DNA of 64,000 nt from Zizania palustris (Eukaryota; Streptophyta; Magnoliopsida; Poales; Poaceae). The DNA lies in assembly GCA_019279435.1 (NCBI GenBank), contig JAAALK010000080.1:90357028-90421027 (forward strand), written 5' to 3'. The notes under the pieces are model-generated. The model did not search any database and was not told the DNA's origin. It was given only the letters and a program-made list of their open reading frames with translations. Positions 22,248-34,800 of this stretch are shown one piece after another (position 1 is the stretch's first letter; every line of letters starts with the position of its first letter). Made by a program: the position numbers and the translations under genes.

Positions 22248-24258
22248 TGTTGGACCGGAAACGACGACCAGAGGGGGGGTGAATGGAAGCTTTTAAAATT
22301 TCAGGCTAAAATTAGCCTTCTGTTTTAATACAGTCTACTGCGGAACAGGCTTCGAACACAACCTTCGAAGTTCTGGTTCGGAGGTATTTGACGGCTCCGA
22401 ACACAGGCTTCGTAAGGAGCAAAAGTTCGAAGCCAAGAAGACTTCGCTCCACTCAAACCCGAAAAACCAACTCTGCTAAGTCAGTGAAGGCTCCGCACAC
22501 AGGGTGCCTTGAGCAGGCTTCGCGATTCACCCTTCGCAAGAGTGGATTGCCCTCTGAGGACTTTGACCAAGTACTTAGCGACAGCAACTGGTGATGGGCT
22601 TCGTACACCGAAGATCTACACGCACACTAACAGACTTCGCTAGGGGCTTAGACACGATAAGAAACACAGGCTTCGATCAGGGCTTCGCTAGTAAGCAATG
22701 AGGTCTAGCCTCCTGTTACACAGAGCGAACGCACACTGAAACACACACTTCGCACAAAACACCCTTCACCTAGACAAGCTTCGGTGCACTACTACAAGCG
22801 AGGTATGCAAACAAGCTCAAGCAGAAACACAACACAGAAGCAGGGCTTCGCTGCTTGAACAACGAACACAGTAAAAGAACTCACTGGATGAATACAAAAA
22901 GTGGTGGCTAGTACAGGAGCTCAACAGTAAATGCTCAAAGTGTTAAATGTTACCTACCCAGCCCCCATATTTATAGCCACTATTCACCCAAGTGAATTGA
23001 CTACTTTACCCCTAGGGTTTACATCGGTTTTGTCTCTACAGAACAGAGGGGTACAAAAGGTAGTCAACTTTATTTGGAGGCTTCTCTGTCAGCTTTGCAG
23101 AGGGGACATCGTCAGCTTTTTGCAGAGCAGACAATGTCAGCCTTTGCAGTCTTTGACTTCTCTAGAGCCCCCCTTCGCACGCGAGGGGTGCGGTAGCTTC
23201 GGTGAGTAGTCTTGAGCCCTACGGCCTTCGCTTCACCAAAGATAGCCTCCGATACAGTGACGGTTTTGAGCCGAAGCCATCAAAGCCCTTGGGCCTTCGC
23301 ACCAACACCCTCGGAGTGGACCACCACGGCTTCACAGCTACTCACCGCTCGGACTCCGTCAGTCCGTGTACCGAAGCCATGCATGGCCGAAGCACCACAA
23401 GTCAACCTTGCTCCGGAGCTAGCCTCGCTCCGAAGCCTGCGTCACTCCGAAGCGCTCATTTGGAGTACCACCCTTCGAAGTCACTCCTTCGTCCAAGGCC
23501 TCCGCATGAAGCATTCCATGAGCACTACGTTGCAGTGTCTCTCCCCGAGCACACTCCTCGACGAGCCTCACCCGGACCATGCCTTCGATGCACCTTGACT
23601 TCTGAGACCTTCGTCGGGTACCTTCGAGTGTCTCCCTCTGGAGCACACATCGAATACCTTGCCTCTGCTGAGGACTTGATCCACCATACTCCGAAGTCAC
23701 TCCATCCGGAGTACCCTTCGAAGTGCCTCGCCTCCGAGGACTTCGTCTCAGAGTACCTTCACCCGGAGCCACGCTCCGCACTTACTGCCTTCACCTGGTG
23801 AACCTCGACCCGAGGTCCCACCTAGACCCCTTCGCAGCCACCATGACGGAGCTCCCCGCTCCACTGGCATCAAGCCTCCCGCTTGACCCAGGTTCACCTG
23901 CTACGAACCTGTCCGTCGCCTCCGAAGTCCCCTGCGCACCACAGACAAGCAGACAAGTGTATCCAGTACCTCGGATACCTCTCCAGGTTAGCAACCTTCG
24001 GCACACACTCCGGTGTACCGCCCAAAGTACCGAGACCTTCGGTACAACCCATTCATCATGTACTGTCGGACCCCTCCGACAGACACACTCCGCTGCAACA
24101 GCTGCAGCAACCAAACCACCGAACCCTTCGGTGAAACCACCTCCGAATACCTTCGGACTTCCAACCTCCGAACCCCCTTCGGAGGTACCCCTTCGAATCA
24201 GAGGTTAAACTCTGTCAATTACTCATCACAGACTCCGAAACCAACCCTTGGTTTCTCA
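22248..24258 (-). repeat. 3' LTR of element D
   Basis: 2011 bp; plus-strand ends TGTTGGACC...GTTTCTCA. TATA box on the minus strand at 22968-22975. The outer half (about 23200-24240) is dense in CCTCCGAA/TTCGGAGG palindromic words, as reported for Sirevirus LTRs. The ORFs seen in it follow from these repeats. Confidence 0.9.
22968..22975 (-). promoter_or_regulatory. TATA box in 3' LTR of element D
   Basis: TATAAATA on the minus strand; also present in the 5' LTR (43284-43291). Confidence 0.55.
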
Positions 24259-25399
24259 ATCTCCCCCTTGATGAGTGCATTGACAACCAAATTCAAGTTC
24301 AAGAAAATTTGAAAAATTTCAGCACACAAGTGACCATAAAAACTCAGAAACGAGCCAAATCATGTCACTTGACAAAAGAATTTTCCTCCCCTTTTTCAAA
24401 AGAGTAAAAGCCCATTCAGCAAATCTCCTCTTTACAAGATAAAAGCTCATAAAAACTCCCCCTGAGTTAATTTAACCCCTTGCTGCAGAGAACTCAATAA
24501 TTTCTCCCCCTTTGGCAATGCAAGCATCAAGGAGCATTTAAAAGATGCATTGCTTGGAAATGAGCAGAATTGCAAAGACATATAAAGCAAAGATATGCCA
24601 ATAGTAATACCAAGGATCATGTGCTCAACTCAATTTAACATTCTCTAAAACATGATGACAACATGTGATTTTATCATTTTTGAAATAAAAGCATCACCAC
24701 TTAGTCAAGGAAACTAGACAAGTAAAAGCAGGGACTACGCAAAGCTAGTCAATTTCTACTCTAGACAGACAAGTCCAGTTCAAATGGAGCAATGAAAGCA
24801 AACTTGATGATCAATGAATTTTGTTGTTCTTTTCTTAATGCCAGGGGTTATTTGTTTGTCCACCTTATAATTTCCAATCAAGCCAAGCATAGGCATGAAA
24901 GCCATGAGAAGCTTAAAGCAATGATTTTGGCATACACTACACTATTCCAGTTCAGACCAATGTGCAATGGTAAGCAGTCTAGAATAGAGTAGTGCGACAA
25001 ACAAACCCACCTGGATCTTTTAACTTGAAGCATGTAAATCATGGATTTTTGAATTGTGATTAAGTGAACAAATTGTTTAGCACTTCCTGAATATGCATGA
25101 ATATGTAGAACAATTTTTCAAGTTGCAATTTTTTAGCATCCAAGAAAAAGTGTCTTGCTATCAAGCAGATAAAAGATAGCTAAAGCAGTCCTGCCTATAC
25201 ATGCTAGATACAAGATTGAGCAGTGAGCCTGATTTGAGTTTGGAAAGAAAACATCATGCACATTAATGTTTCAGATAAATTAAAAAGAGCTGAGCTGTCA
25301 TGATTTCATGAATTAGAATTGAGGCATATAAGTGCAACAGATGTAAATGCAATTTCACACATAATGAGCATATGCACGACAATTAAAAACAGCTCCCCC
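24259..25399 (-). other. 3' noncoding region of element D with repeated PPT-like tracts
   Basis: 1.14 kb between the pol stop and the 3' LTR. No envelope-like ORF. C-rich tracts on the plus strand (purine tracts in the element sense) occur at about 24259-24269 (the PPT next to the LTR), 24388, 24453 and 24501-24510, each resembling aaagggggagaaa. Homologous to 53339-54523 in element B. Confidence 0.75.
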
Positions 25400-26292
25400 T
25401 CACAAAATGCCGTAAGGGTGACAAATGCCAAGTTCCCCACGCAAGTAGGCAAATCGAGAAGCATCGAGGGGTTTTGTGATAATATCGGCTAGCTGGTGTT
25501 GGGTATCAACATATTGAAGTTCAATATCACCCTTCTCATTGTGATCTCTGAGAAAATGATATCACACATCAATGTGTTTGGTTCTGGAGTGCTGAACCGG
25601 GTTGTTTGCAATAGAAATAGCACTAGTGTTATCACAGAAAAGTGGAACACTCTTATAATCTAACCCGAAATCCCGCAAAGTGGAAGCCATCCACAAAATC
25701 TGAGAGCAACAGCTAGCTACAGCAACATATTCGGCCTCAGCCGTCGATTGTGCAACACTAGACTGTTTGCGGGAAGACCAGCAAACCAGAGAAGTACCCA
25801 GAAAATGACAAGTACCAGAGGTACTTTTCCTATCAATCCTATACCCAGCAAAATTCGCATCTGAATAACCTCGAAGACACAAAGAGGAAGACGCTGAATA
25901 CCATATGCCAAATTCAAGGGTATGTTTGAGATACCTTAGGATGCGCTTTACCGCTTGGCGGTGCGAAGCTCGCGGTGAAGTCTGAAAACGAGCGCACAAA
26001 CACACTGCGAAGTGTATGTCCGGCCTCATAGCAGTCAAGTAGAGGAGGGAGCCGATCATGCTTCGGAACTCCTTCTGATCTACGGCTTCTCCATCTTCGT
26101 CAGGATCCAATGCTACAGATGTAGCCATTGAAGTGGCGAGGGGCTTCGCATCTGCCATGTCAAATTTCTTGAGCAGGTCCATGGTGTACTTTGTCTGGTG
26201 GACGAAAGTACCTTGTTTGCTTTGCTTGATTTGCAAACCAAGGAAAAAGGTGAGTTCACCCATCATGGACATTTCAAACTCCCTGCTCATGG
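25400..26292 (-). pseudogene. Element D RT C-terminus and RNase H (after E insertion)
   Basis: Continues the RT cut by E: MSREFEMSMMGELTFFLGLQIKQS, the conserved QIKQSKQGTFVHQTKY stretch, then the copia RNase H (GYSDANFAG, STSGTCHFLG, KQSSVAQSTAEAEYVA, LFCDNTSAI). A TGA replaces the CGG codon after HIDV, near 25560. The pol stop is at 25400-25402. Codes the part that removes RNA from the RNA-DNA hybrid. Confidence 0.85.
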
Positions 26293-26787
26293 TGTTGGCG
26301 TAAAAGATTACGCTAACAGGTTTCTGTAGAAAAGAAACTAACAAACGAAGTGTTTGTGAAGCAAACTGTTCTAAGCCTCCGAAAGGATAATAACTTAGAA
26401 TAGTTCGAAAGTGTGTATTGAATAACTTGTATTCGGTCCCTATTACAGGGTGAAATGGGGGGTATTTATAGGCCCAAACATTAAGGAAAAGACCTATTTA
26501 CCCCTCTATTACAACCGACATAGTGGAAACTATTTGGTTCCCTTAATAGGGCTAAAATGGTAAAAGACTAATCTAATGAGAAAAAAGATAAGTCTTCCAT
26601 CTTAGCTGGTAGAAAAGATCTTGGAGGGCTTTAGTTCGGAGATGTACTCCGAACCAATACCTATCTTCGTACTTCGAACTGGGTTCCGGGCATCTTCGAA
26701 GATGATCTTCGGGGAACCTTCGAACCTGCTGACTGTCTTTATGTTGCTTCGGCAATAACCCCGAAGATGAGATATTTTCCCCCAACA
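26293..26787 (-). repeat. 3' LTR of element E
   Basis: 495 bp, plus-strand ends TGTTGGCG...CCCCCAACA. TATA box on the minus strand at 26463-26470. The inner flank carries the purine tract cgaggggctac (26788-26800, minus strand). The 26293-26318 end forms a near-perfect inverted repeat (TGTTGGCGTAA / TTACGCTAACA). Confidence 0.92.
26463..26470 (-). promoter_or_regulatory. TATA box in 3' LTR of element E
   Basis: TATAAATA on the minus strand; identical in the 5' LTR at 37455-37462. Confidence 0.55.
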
Positions 26788-27114
26788 GTAGCCCCTCGAA
26801 TACGCTTCTCCGTTGACCTGTAACGTTAGGAGAGCAGTATACGGAAGGAAAAGATAACCAATCATAGGGGTTATTGGTTTTTATTTTATCTCCGAAATGC
26901 ATGAAGATATGAACTTTGAATCAGTCTTAAGGTAATTGCTTTTCGAACTATCTTAGAACCGACTCAAGAAGTTCGAAAGTCTTTTAGACTTAGAGAAAAT
27001 AGCCGTTAAGTTTCTGTTTCCAACGGAAACTGTAGCAGGCGTTAATTTCGTAAAAGAAGTAACAGCATGAATGCGAAACGACATGGATTAACGGTAAGAA
27101 AGTGAAGTCCAGGC
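26788..27114. other. PPT and promoter region of the antisense gene, element E
   Basis: The first bases carry the PPT for the minus-strand element. The remaining 300 bp have no ORF and lead up to the TATA box of the plus-strand antisense gene. Comparable spacer in C at 63072-63398. Confidence 0.55.
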
Positions 27115-27122
27115 TATAAATA
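27115..27122 (+). promoter_or_regulatory. TATA box of the antisense gene in element E
   Basis: TATAAATA within ggctataaatagagggcc, on the strand opposite to pol and 118 bp before the ATG at 27240. Element C has the same block (gggctatatatagaggg) before its antisense gene. Separate from the LTR TATA box and pointing the other way. Confidence 0.65.
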
Positions 27123-27239
27123 GAGGGCCTAGAAGTTACCCGGTTACCTTTTCACCGCATTCTAGCAATCAAAAACTTTTTAGCCCTTTGAGTTCTTGAA
27201 CCCTAGCCTCCATTTCCTCAGAGCAATCCGACGATCGCG

Positions 27240-30200
27240 ATGGTGAAGACTAAGGGATCTGCACCTCCGTAAGCCTTGGCTCGGCAGCAGGCGGCCGCAG
27301 CAGCAGCGGCGGCAGCGTTGGCGGCGGCACCTCCGATGCCGGCGGCGACATCCATGGCAGCAGGGGGAGAAATCCCCAAATCGCCGATGACCAAGGTCTG
27401 TGCCCGCCATCGACCAAGTATTTGGATCAATCTTTTGAATTGGGGCCTTCTACCTGGAATAGAGAGTCTTTGGCAATCACAGCGGGGGAAAAAATTAGCA
27501 ATGGAGTTATGATTCGGAAGCCGGGCAAAGAATCGATTCCATCACCAAGACCCGGAGAAGTAGTGGTATTCGAAGCCTTCTTCGAAGCTGGCTTGGGCCT
27601 CCCTGCAGTGGACTTCCTGGCGGAGGTATTGGATCTGTTTCATGTAACCCTCCCCCAATTATCTCCGAATGCAGTAGCTAGGTTAGCTATCTTCGAATGG
27701 GCGCTGAGAGCCGAAGGTTGTGAGGGGAGGGCAGAAATCTTCGCTGCACTTCATAGAGCAACTTGCCAGCCGAAAACCTTCGTAGGGTCCGGAGGTGAGA
27801 AAGTGGTAGTATCCTTCGGCTCTATCAACTTTAGGCTTCGAGATGAATATGCCCTTCAGTTTCCTGCCAAGGCCATCAATGCTAGATGGTACACTGATTG
27901 AGTTCTGAGATGGTTCTATGCCGAAGTTGGAGCAAGCAGTCCTCTGGCTGGGCCCCTGAAAGAAATTCAATTCCGGAAAGAAGCCTTAGTGCAGCCCAAC
28001 GAAGGCCAACTCGAAGCTCGTCTTAACCTGCTTCAAAAGATTAGCCGAAGGTTAAGCATGCGGGACTTAGACGAAGAATTTCTCGGACTTCAAATTCCTC
28101 CGCTGATGGCCAACTGGCCTATCGTCTTCGAGGATGATTCGGAAGGCGGTCTCCGCAAAATCAACTTAACTTCGAGCCCTGCAGGTAACTTCGAAACTAA
28201 CATGCATTATACATATTTACTTCGAAGAAAGACTAATTTGATTTATTTTTCAGCTTCTTCAGCCCCTATTACTTCAGAGCAAATTCTAAGGGCTTCGGAG
28301 AAGATTTTGGGTGCACCAACTCCGACTGAAAAAGAATGGAGAGTTAAATTGGTCGGGAGTTGGGAGAGGTTTAACAGAGTATGGGGAATGTTGGAGTTGA
28401 CTCCGCCCCCTCTGATGGACTGGGTACCTTCGGAGAAAGGACCCAAGAAGAGGACAGCTGAAGCTGGAGCTTCGAGCTCCGCAAGGACTCCGATGAAGAA
28501 GGTGGCTCGGAAGCCAAAAAATATCGCACCTTCGGATCCTGCGCCTTCGAGCTCAAGAACCTCAATCTCCGGTTATAAATAAGATGAAGGTATACTATTA
28601 GTGAGATTGATTGATGAAGATGCAGCTCAACAAAATATTCACATTGAAGATACTGCAGGTATGCCGGAGCCCCAAGCTAACATTGAAGAAGTGAGAGCTC
28701 CGGATACTCAAGAGGAGAAAATCGAAGCCCCTATGGGTGAAGATGAAGTTGAAGTTCCTACAACTTCAGTTGTGGATGAAGGGAGGACTGCTCACGGAGA
28801 TACTCCAACGGCAGAAATTTTAACTGTGGATTCAGATGATGACTTCACCTTCGATCCTCCGAGCAGTCCAATGCTCGATCTCCCCCAGAATGTCGAAGGT
28901 AGATTTCGCATAATTCTTTATTATTTTCTGCAAAATTATACAATGCATAATATTTTTGCTTTTGTAGAGCCCTCTGCTGTAGAAGTACATCACGAAGACA
29001 CAATTCAAAGGCCTTCGAAAAATTCGGAGCCGCACCCGGAGGTCACTCAACAGGGGCCTGGAAGGGGTAAAAGACACATAGAGCCTCTCCCTACTCAAGG
29101 ATCAACTTCGTCTGAGTCAACAGATGAAAGTGAATCAACTGAGGGGGGGCCATCTTCGGAAGTTCCAAGGACCTCAGGAGAACGCTCCAGAGCTTCGCCA
29201 AGCAGGGAAGACCAAGAGGCTTCGGCTCTGCTCCCTCTTTTAACTCCTTTTTTGGAGCAAAGAAAAGGGCTTCGGACTTTGCTCAAACCTTTAGGTCGAG
29301 TGAGTCGAGAAGTCGGGGAGACAGAGCTGGTAGCAAAATTAAGCAGGGCGAAGAGTTCGGAGCTTAACGTTGCCCTGGAACGAGCGGCCTACCAGGTACG
29401 GAGCACCTTCGAGCCAATATCTTTAGCAAATTATATTGGGTTCGGAATACATCTTCGAACCAGCAGCAAATTAAACATGAACAATTTCTTACTTTAGTTT
29501 TTTCTTTTCTCAGCAAGCAGTCTTGGCCCGCGCTGCAACTTTATCAAGCGAGAATGAAATTGCTCAGCTTCGGGAAGAAAATGAAGCTCTTAAACGCAAC
29601 TTATCTTTCTCCGAAGCTAGAGTACTTCAAATGGATAATATGATTTCAACGGAGCGCAGGGCCAGACAGGGCTTGGAGGCTGCTAATAAGGAGTTCGAAG
29701 CAGAAAGAATTGTGCTTCGGGCTGAAATTGAAAAGATGCGGTTGGAGCATGCTAGTGCTGGGTCCGAACTTGTAAGGCTCCAAGAAGAAGCTAGCCAACT
29801 CCTAAACCAGAAGAATATTTTAACTACGGAGAATGCTAGGATTTCTGGAGTTTTGGCAGAAACGACTTCGAGCAAGGATGCACTAACTGAAGAAAAGCTC
29901 AAGTCAGAGAAGGTAGCTACTGAGGTCATCGAACAGATGCTAGGTGTTCTGGAGTACTTTGGTACTACTGGATCACTTCCTTCGGATGACAACGTGACTC
30001 TACTGCGCCGGCTAAAAAGGATCCAAGGAGCAGCAAAGCAAATGAAGACGGCAGGCTTTCGTTATGGAGAACTCTCCGGACAAGTGTCTGCCCTCGGACT
30101 ACTTCGTTACTACGAGGATTTGGGCCGAACAATTACTCCGAGCGCAGAGGGCTCCATTACCTTTGACGACGAGCGGCTTTTGAATCCTTCCGAAGGCGTG

Positions 30201-30906
30201 ACTGCCGCCTGGCGAGCCTTTCAAACCTCATGGAGAGCCGAAGGTCGTTCTGCGATCAAGGCTTGGATCGATGAAGGCCAACGCCAGAAGCAAGTTCGGA
30301 GCCAAGCTTCGAGCAGTCAGCCTCCTCTGAACCCGCAGGTTTAGGAATTATTTAGTATTTTTTGATTATGTAAAGCTCATGCTTGTAAACATTTATCAAT
30401 GAAAGTCTTGTTTGTCATATTTTTAGGCTTTGCCTCTTATGGAAGATATCGAAGTGTTAGAGCTTAACAACGAACTTCGCTCATTGTGGAACACCTTCGA
30501 ACTTCTAAAGAGTTATAAGCGTCCTCGATTTCTTATTCCTCGAGATGACTCCGGCGTAATTGCGCCCGAAGTAATCAAAGACGTATTGTCTTATATTAAA
30601 GAGGAAGATAAAGAAGTTGACGCAAACACCTCGTCTTCTGAAGACACTAATTGGTCTGAAGACGAAGGTGAAGTTCGAAATAAAAGATCTGAAGATCTTA
30701 GAAGCTGGGAAAGAAGCCCCAAGCGGCTTCGAACTTGGGCCGAGCTTCAACAAGAGCAGAAGGATTTTAGAGCTTCGAAGGGGAGAAAGAGAGTTAAACG
30801 TAAAGTTCTTAGAACTTCTGATGTTGGAACTAGTCGTTCCACCCCTAGCTCTCGGGACCGAAGAGGTCTCCGATTCCTTCTTGGTATAGATACCAATTTT
30901 TCATAG
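27240..30906 (+). pseudogene. Antisense five-exon gene of Tat element E (Transposase_28-like and coiled coil)
   Basis: Runs opposite to pol. ATG at 27240 (MVKTKGSAPP). GT-AG introns: 28185-28253 (69 bp), 28899-28967 (69), 29396-29513 (118), 30339-30426 (88). The frames before and after the third and fourth introns differ by exactly the intron length, so splicing joins them. Exon 1 codes an Ala-rich start and a region like Pfam Transposase_28 (GEVVVFEAFFEAGLGLP, LPQLSPNAVARLAIFEWAL). Exons 2-3 are acidic and Ser/Thr-rich. Exon 4 (29514-30338) is a long coiled coil. Exon 5 ends in a basic tail (KGRKRVKRKVLR) with stop at 30904-30906. Breaks: TAA 27270 region, a frame change near 27300-27390, TGA 27899-27901 (Trp in C), TAA 28580-28582. 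Function unknown. Such antisense ORFs are known in RIRE2/Tat-type elements. Confidence 0.75.
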
Positions 30907-31311
30907 TGTAATCTGTAAACACATTTATTTCAATAATGAATGCCGATTTAAAATTGTCTCCATATTTACTAGCCCCTCTTTGGGTATAAGCAACTTCGAA
31001 ATGTATTCAAAGATGGTTATGCGCAAAGAAAAAAACTTCGGAGTACAATTTTTTTTGGGGGTTCGGAGCCCCTCTGTCATTTAAAGATCTTTTGAAATCT
31101 TATGAACTGTCTTCGACTTTTTGCAGTTAGAAGAATGGTAACTTAGTATCTTTGTTTTACGAAAGAAATCAATTGAGATAACTTTCAGGACACTCTAATG
31201 TCTTAAGAAATTTGTCACTTTGGACTATGTTAACAGACATTCGAAGCTCATGGCTCAAATGCTGTTTTGCTTTAGCCACCTTCGGCTTGTCTTTGCGATC
31301 TCTGACGAACC
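30907..31311. other. 3' end region of the antisense gene, element E
   Basis: AT-rich, no ORF. An AATAATGAATG at about 30933 may serve as polyadenylation signal of the antisense gene. Homologous to 59090-59348 of element C. Confidence 0.4.
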
Positions 31312-31620
31312 AATGGTTCGGAGTTTGCAATGGTCTCTTTGGACTCTTTTTACGGATGTCTACCAGTCAATAGCTTGGACTCCGTATAATTTATCCACCT
31401 TCGGCTCTTTTTGCAGAAGTCTACCAGCCAATGGCTTGGACTTCGCAGATTTTGGCCACCTTCGGCTCTTTTTACGGAAGTCTACAAGCTGTAGCTTGGA
31501 CTCCGTAGATTTTGGCCACCTTCGGCTCTTTTTACGGAAGTCTACCAGCCAATGGCTTGGACTCCGTAGGGTGTGGTTTTGGGCTCTTTTACGGATGCCT
31601 ACAAGTCGGTGGCCTGGGCT
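31312..31620. repeat. 60-bp tandem array between antisense gene and pol, element E
   Basis: About five imperfect units, each holding 'ccaccttcggctctttt(t)acgg' and 'gcttggactccgta'. The word gcttgga recurs at 31373, 31434, 31494 and 31555, giving steps of 61, 60 and 61 bp. The ORFs seen here (31220-31801) are periodic artefacts of the array. C carries a homologous array at 58795-59045. Confidence 0.85.
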
Positions 31621-31831
31621 CCGGATTATGTCAGCCCCCACATCGGAGGCTTCGAACTTTATGGGTTCGAAGTCCGAAAATACAACCCAGCTTAATGACA
31701 CTTCCCTCTCGGTCGACCCCGCGGTTCCAGTGCGTCCACTCGGAAGCTGGAAGTCTATGAGGGGAAGGCAACTATCAGGGTCATATGCTTTATTAATTTA
31801 GAGGTGATTACAAGCGAATTACAAGGAGCCC

Positions 31832-34800
31832 TTATGCGAAGTATCGCTTTAGGTGCTCCGCATGCCAAGTATGTGCTAACTCTTCATCTTCTAAATTAGC
31901 TAATTTAAAAGAACCAGGGCGCCCTGAGCGGACAATTAGATATGGACCTTCCCATTTATTGCCTAACTTCCCTGGTGCTATAATGCTTCGTAGAACAAGA
32001 TGACCCGGCCTTAATTCGTTGAGCTTAACCTTCGGGTCATACCAAGTCTTCGTCTGCTGATGATACTTTGATAAATTAGCTACAGCCCGAAGTCTTGTTT
32101 CTTCTGACAAATCTAACGAAGCTTGTCTTTCTTCTTCAATATCCGGTTCGGTGCTGCGAAATGATCCCCCTTTGAGCTCCGTTGGAGTCATAGCTTCATC
32201 TCCGAATAGTAGTCTGAACGGAGTAAAACCTGTGGACCTTGTTTGCGTAGTCCGAATGGACCATAGAATCTTCGGAAGCTCTTCGGTCCACAGTCCCTTT
32301 GCTAATCCTACTATTCTTCGATTTAGCCCTGATAAAATATTTCCGTTGGCTCGCTCTACGGCTCCATTTGACTGAGGATGCCTCACTGCAGCAAAACAAA
32401 GCTGAATGCCTAGGTCTTCGCAAAACTTCCTGAAGGGTTCTGCGTCGAACTGTGTTCCATTATCAACTATGAGGTATCTAGGCACTCCGAACCGGCAAAT
32501 AATGTTCTTCCAGAAGAATTTCTGTACATTGTTCGAAGTGATAGCTGTTAAGGGTTCTGCTTCCACCCACTTAGAAAAATATTCAATAGCTACCACTGCG
32601 AACTTCAGATTTCCCTTTGCTAACGGAAAGGGACCATTTAGATCCATACCCCATCTGGCCATAGGCCATACTGGAGCAATGACTTGAAGAGCTGTTGGTG
32701 GGTGATGACTCCGTCGACCCATCCACTGGCATCCTTGACAAGTGCGGACCAAGCTCTCCGCATCAGCTGTTATTGTGGGCCAATAAAGCCCCTGGCGAAG
32801 TGTTTTTCCTGCCAGAGCTCTAGGGGCTAAATGACTTCCACAAAGGCCTTCGTGAATTTCTCGAAGAATTTCTTGGCCTTCGGCTTGAGATATACATCGA
32901 AGTAGAGGGGAACATACTCCGGCCTTGTATAATATACCGTTGATTAACTGATAGTTTCTGGCTCTGAGCTTTAATCTTGACAACTGGGGCTCTTCGGGCA
33001 AATTTGTTCCTCCTTGCAAGAGTTCTATGATCGAATCTTTCCAATCTGCACTAGGAATGCAAAGAATCTCCGCAGAGGCAATTTGTGGCACCGAAGGTAT
33101 ATTGATCTCCTCATAAAAAGCTTCTTCAGGCACATCCACAGCTCCAGCTGCAGCCTTCGCTAAAATGTCTGCTTGCACGTTTTCCGCTCTTGGTATACTC
33201 CGAATGGAAATACCCTTGAAGTGTGCTTCGATTTTGCGGATTTCTTCTAAGTACTTTGCAAGCTGTGGATGTCGAACTTGAAAACTTTTGTCTACGTGCC
33301 CTGCTACTATCTGAGAATCTGTCTTTATAATTATTCTTGTAGCCCCTAGAGCACGTGCTTTCCCGAGTCCCAATAAAATCCCTTCGTACTCCGCTATATT
33401 ATTGGTAGACTTAAAGTTGAGTCTTGCGGAGTACATTGCTCTTTGCCCTGACGGTGAAATCAACACTGCCCCAATGCCTGCTCCGGATGCTTGGAAATCC
33501 CCATCAGAGTAAACAGTCCAAACTCCGTCACTTGATTTTTCCGGAGTCAAATTCGCAGGTGGAGTCCACTCTGCTACGAAGTCTGCTAGGACTTGGGATT
33601 TGATAGCTGTCCTTGCCAAGAAAGATATGCCGAAGGGTGCTAGCTCGACTGCCCACTTTCCAATTCTTCCAGTGGAATCTTTGCTTCGGAGCATATCTCC
33701 TAAAGGATACGAAGTTGGTACAATTACATTGTGAGCCAAAAAATAATGTCTTAGCTTCCTCGAAGCCATTATCAGAGCATAAACGAACTTCTCAAGTTCA
33801 GAGTATCTTGTCTTCGCTCCTGACAATGCTTCGGATACAAAATAGACAGGATTTTGGACCAACTTCCCATTGAAATCTACTTCTCTGACAAGGACCGCGC
33901 TGACAGCTGAACCTGTAGCTGCAAGATACAGGAGTAGGGTTTCGTCCGCAATAGGCACCGTGAGTGTAGCAAGATTACTGAGATAATCTTTAATATCTTC
34001 GAAGCTTCTCTGACACTCCGGTGTCCATGCAAAATCTTCGGACCCTTTCAAAGCTTTGAATATCGGCAAGCTCCTCTCTGCAGACCTTGATAGAAACCTG
34101 CTAAGTGCGGCCAGACGTCCAGTCAGCTTTTGCACTTGCTTTAAATTCTCCAGAGGAGCCATCTTCTGCAGCGCAGTTATTTGAGTAGGGCTAGCTTCAA
34201 TTCCCCTGCTTGAAACTAAATACCCTAACAATTTTCCAGCCTTAGCTCTGAATATACATTTTTCGGGGTTAAGACGGATCCCACATGCCCGAAGGCTATT
34301 GAATGTTTCTGCTAAGTCTAGGCTATGTTGGTGCTTTAAAGCACTCTTTATTACAATATCATCCATATAGGCCTCCACATTGCGACCTAGTTGATGACCT
34401 AGAGCCTTAGCAACTAATCTTGAAAAAGTAGCCCCGGCATTTCTTAGGCCGAAGGGCATTCTTACATAGCAGAAGACTCCCGAAGGAGTTACAAAGCTTG
34501 TCTTGATTTCATCTTCGCGCTTCAACCATATTTGATGATAACCAGAATACGCGTCAAGGAAGCTTAATAACTCCGAACCTGCAGTGGAGTCAACCAGCTG
34601 ATCAATTCGGGGCATGGGGTAGGGGTCACGTGGGCATGCTTTATTCAAGGATGTGAAATCAATGCACATGCGCCACTTCCCGGAAGACTTATTCCTGACG
34701 AAGACTGGGTTGGCTAACCATTCTGTGTGAGCCACTTCTCTGATAATCCCAGCCTTCAACAGTTTTTCAACTTCGTCCTTAGCTAGAGCAGCTCTCTCTG

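Noticed and set aside
23202..24208. Several 120-200-codon ORFs on both strands (also 43506-44431 and 54544-55613)
   Set aside because: They are in the Sirevirus LTRs and shared by all copies as repeat-driven frames; no protein family recognised.
27422..30344. Host gene captured by the element
   Set aside because: Considered because of the introns. Rejected as first choice because both copies carry it at the same place and the Transposase_28-like region is typical of gypsy extra ORFs. A very old capture is not excluded.
31312..31620. CRISPR-like array
   Set aside because: Units are contiguous without unique spacers, and the context is a plant retrotransposon.
31220..31801. 193-codon plus-strand ORF with repeated peptide
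   Set aside because: Coded by the 60-bp tandem array. The unit is a multiple of three, which keeps all frames open; peptide periodicity equals the DNA period.
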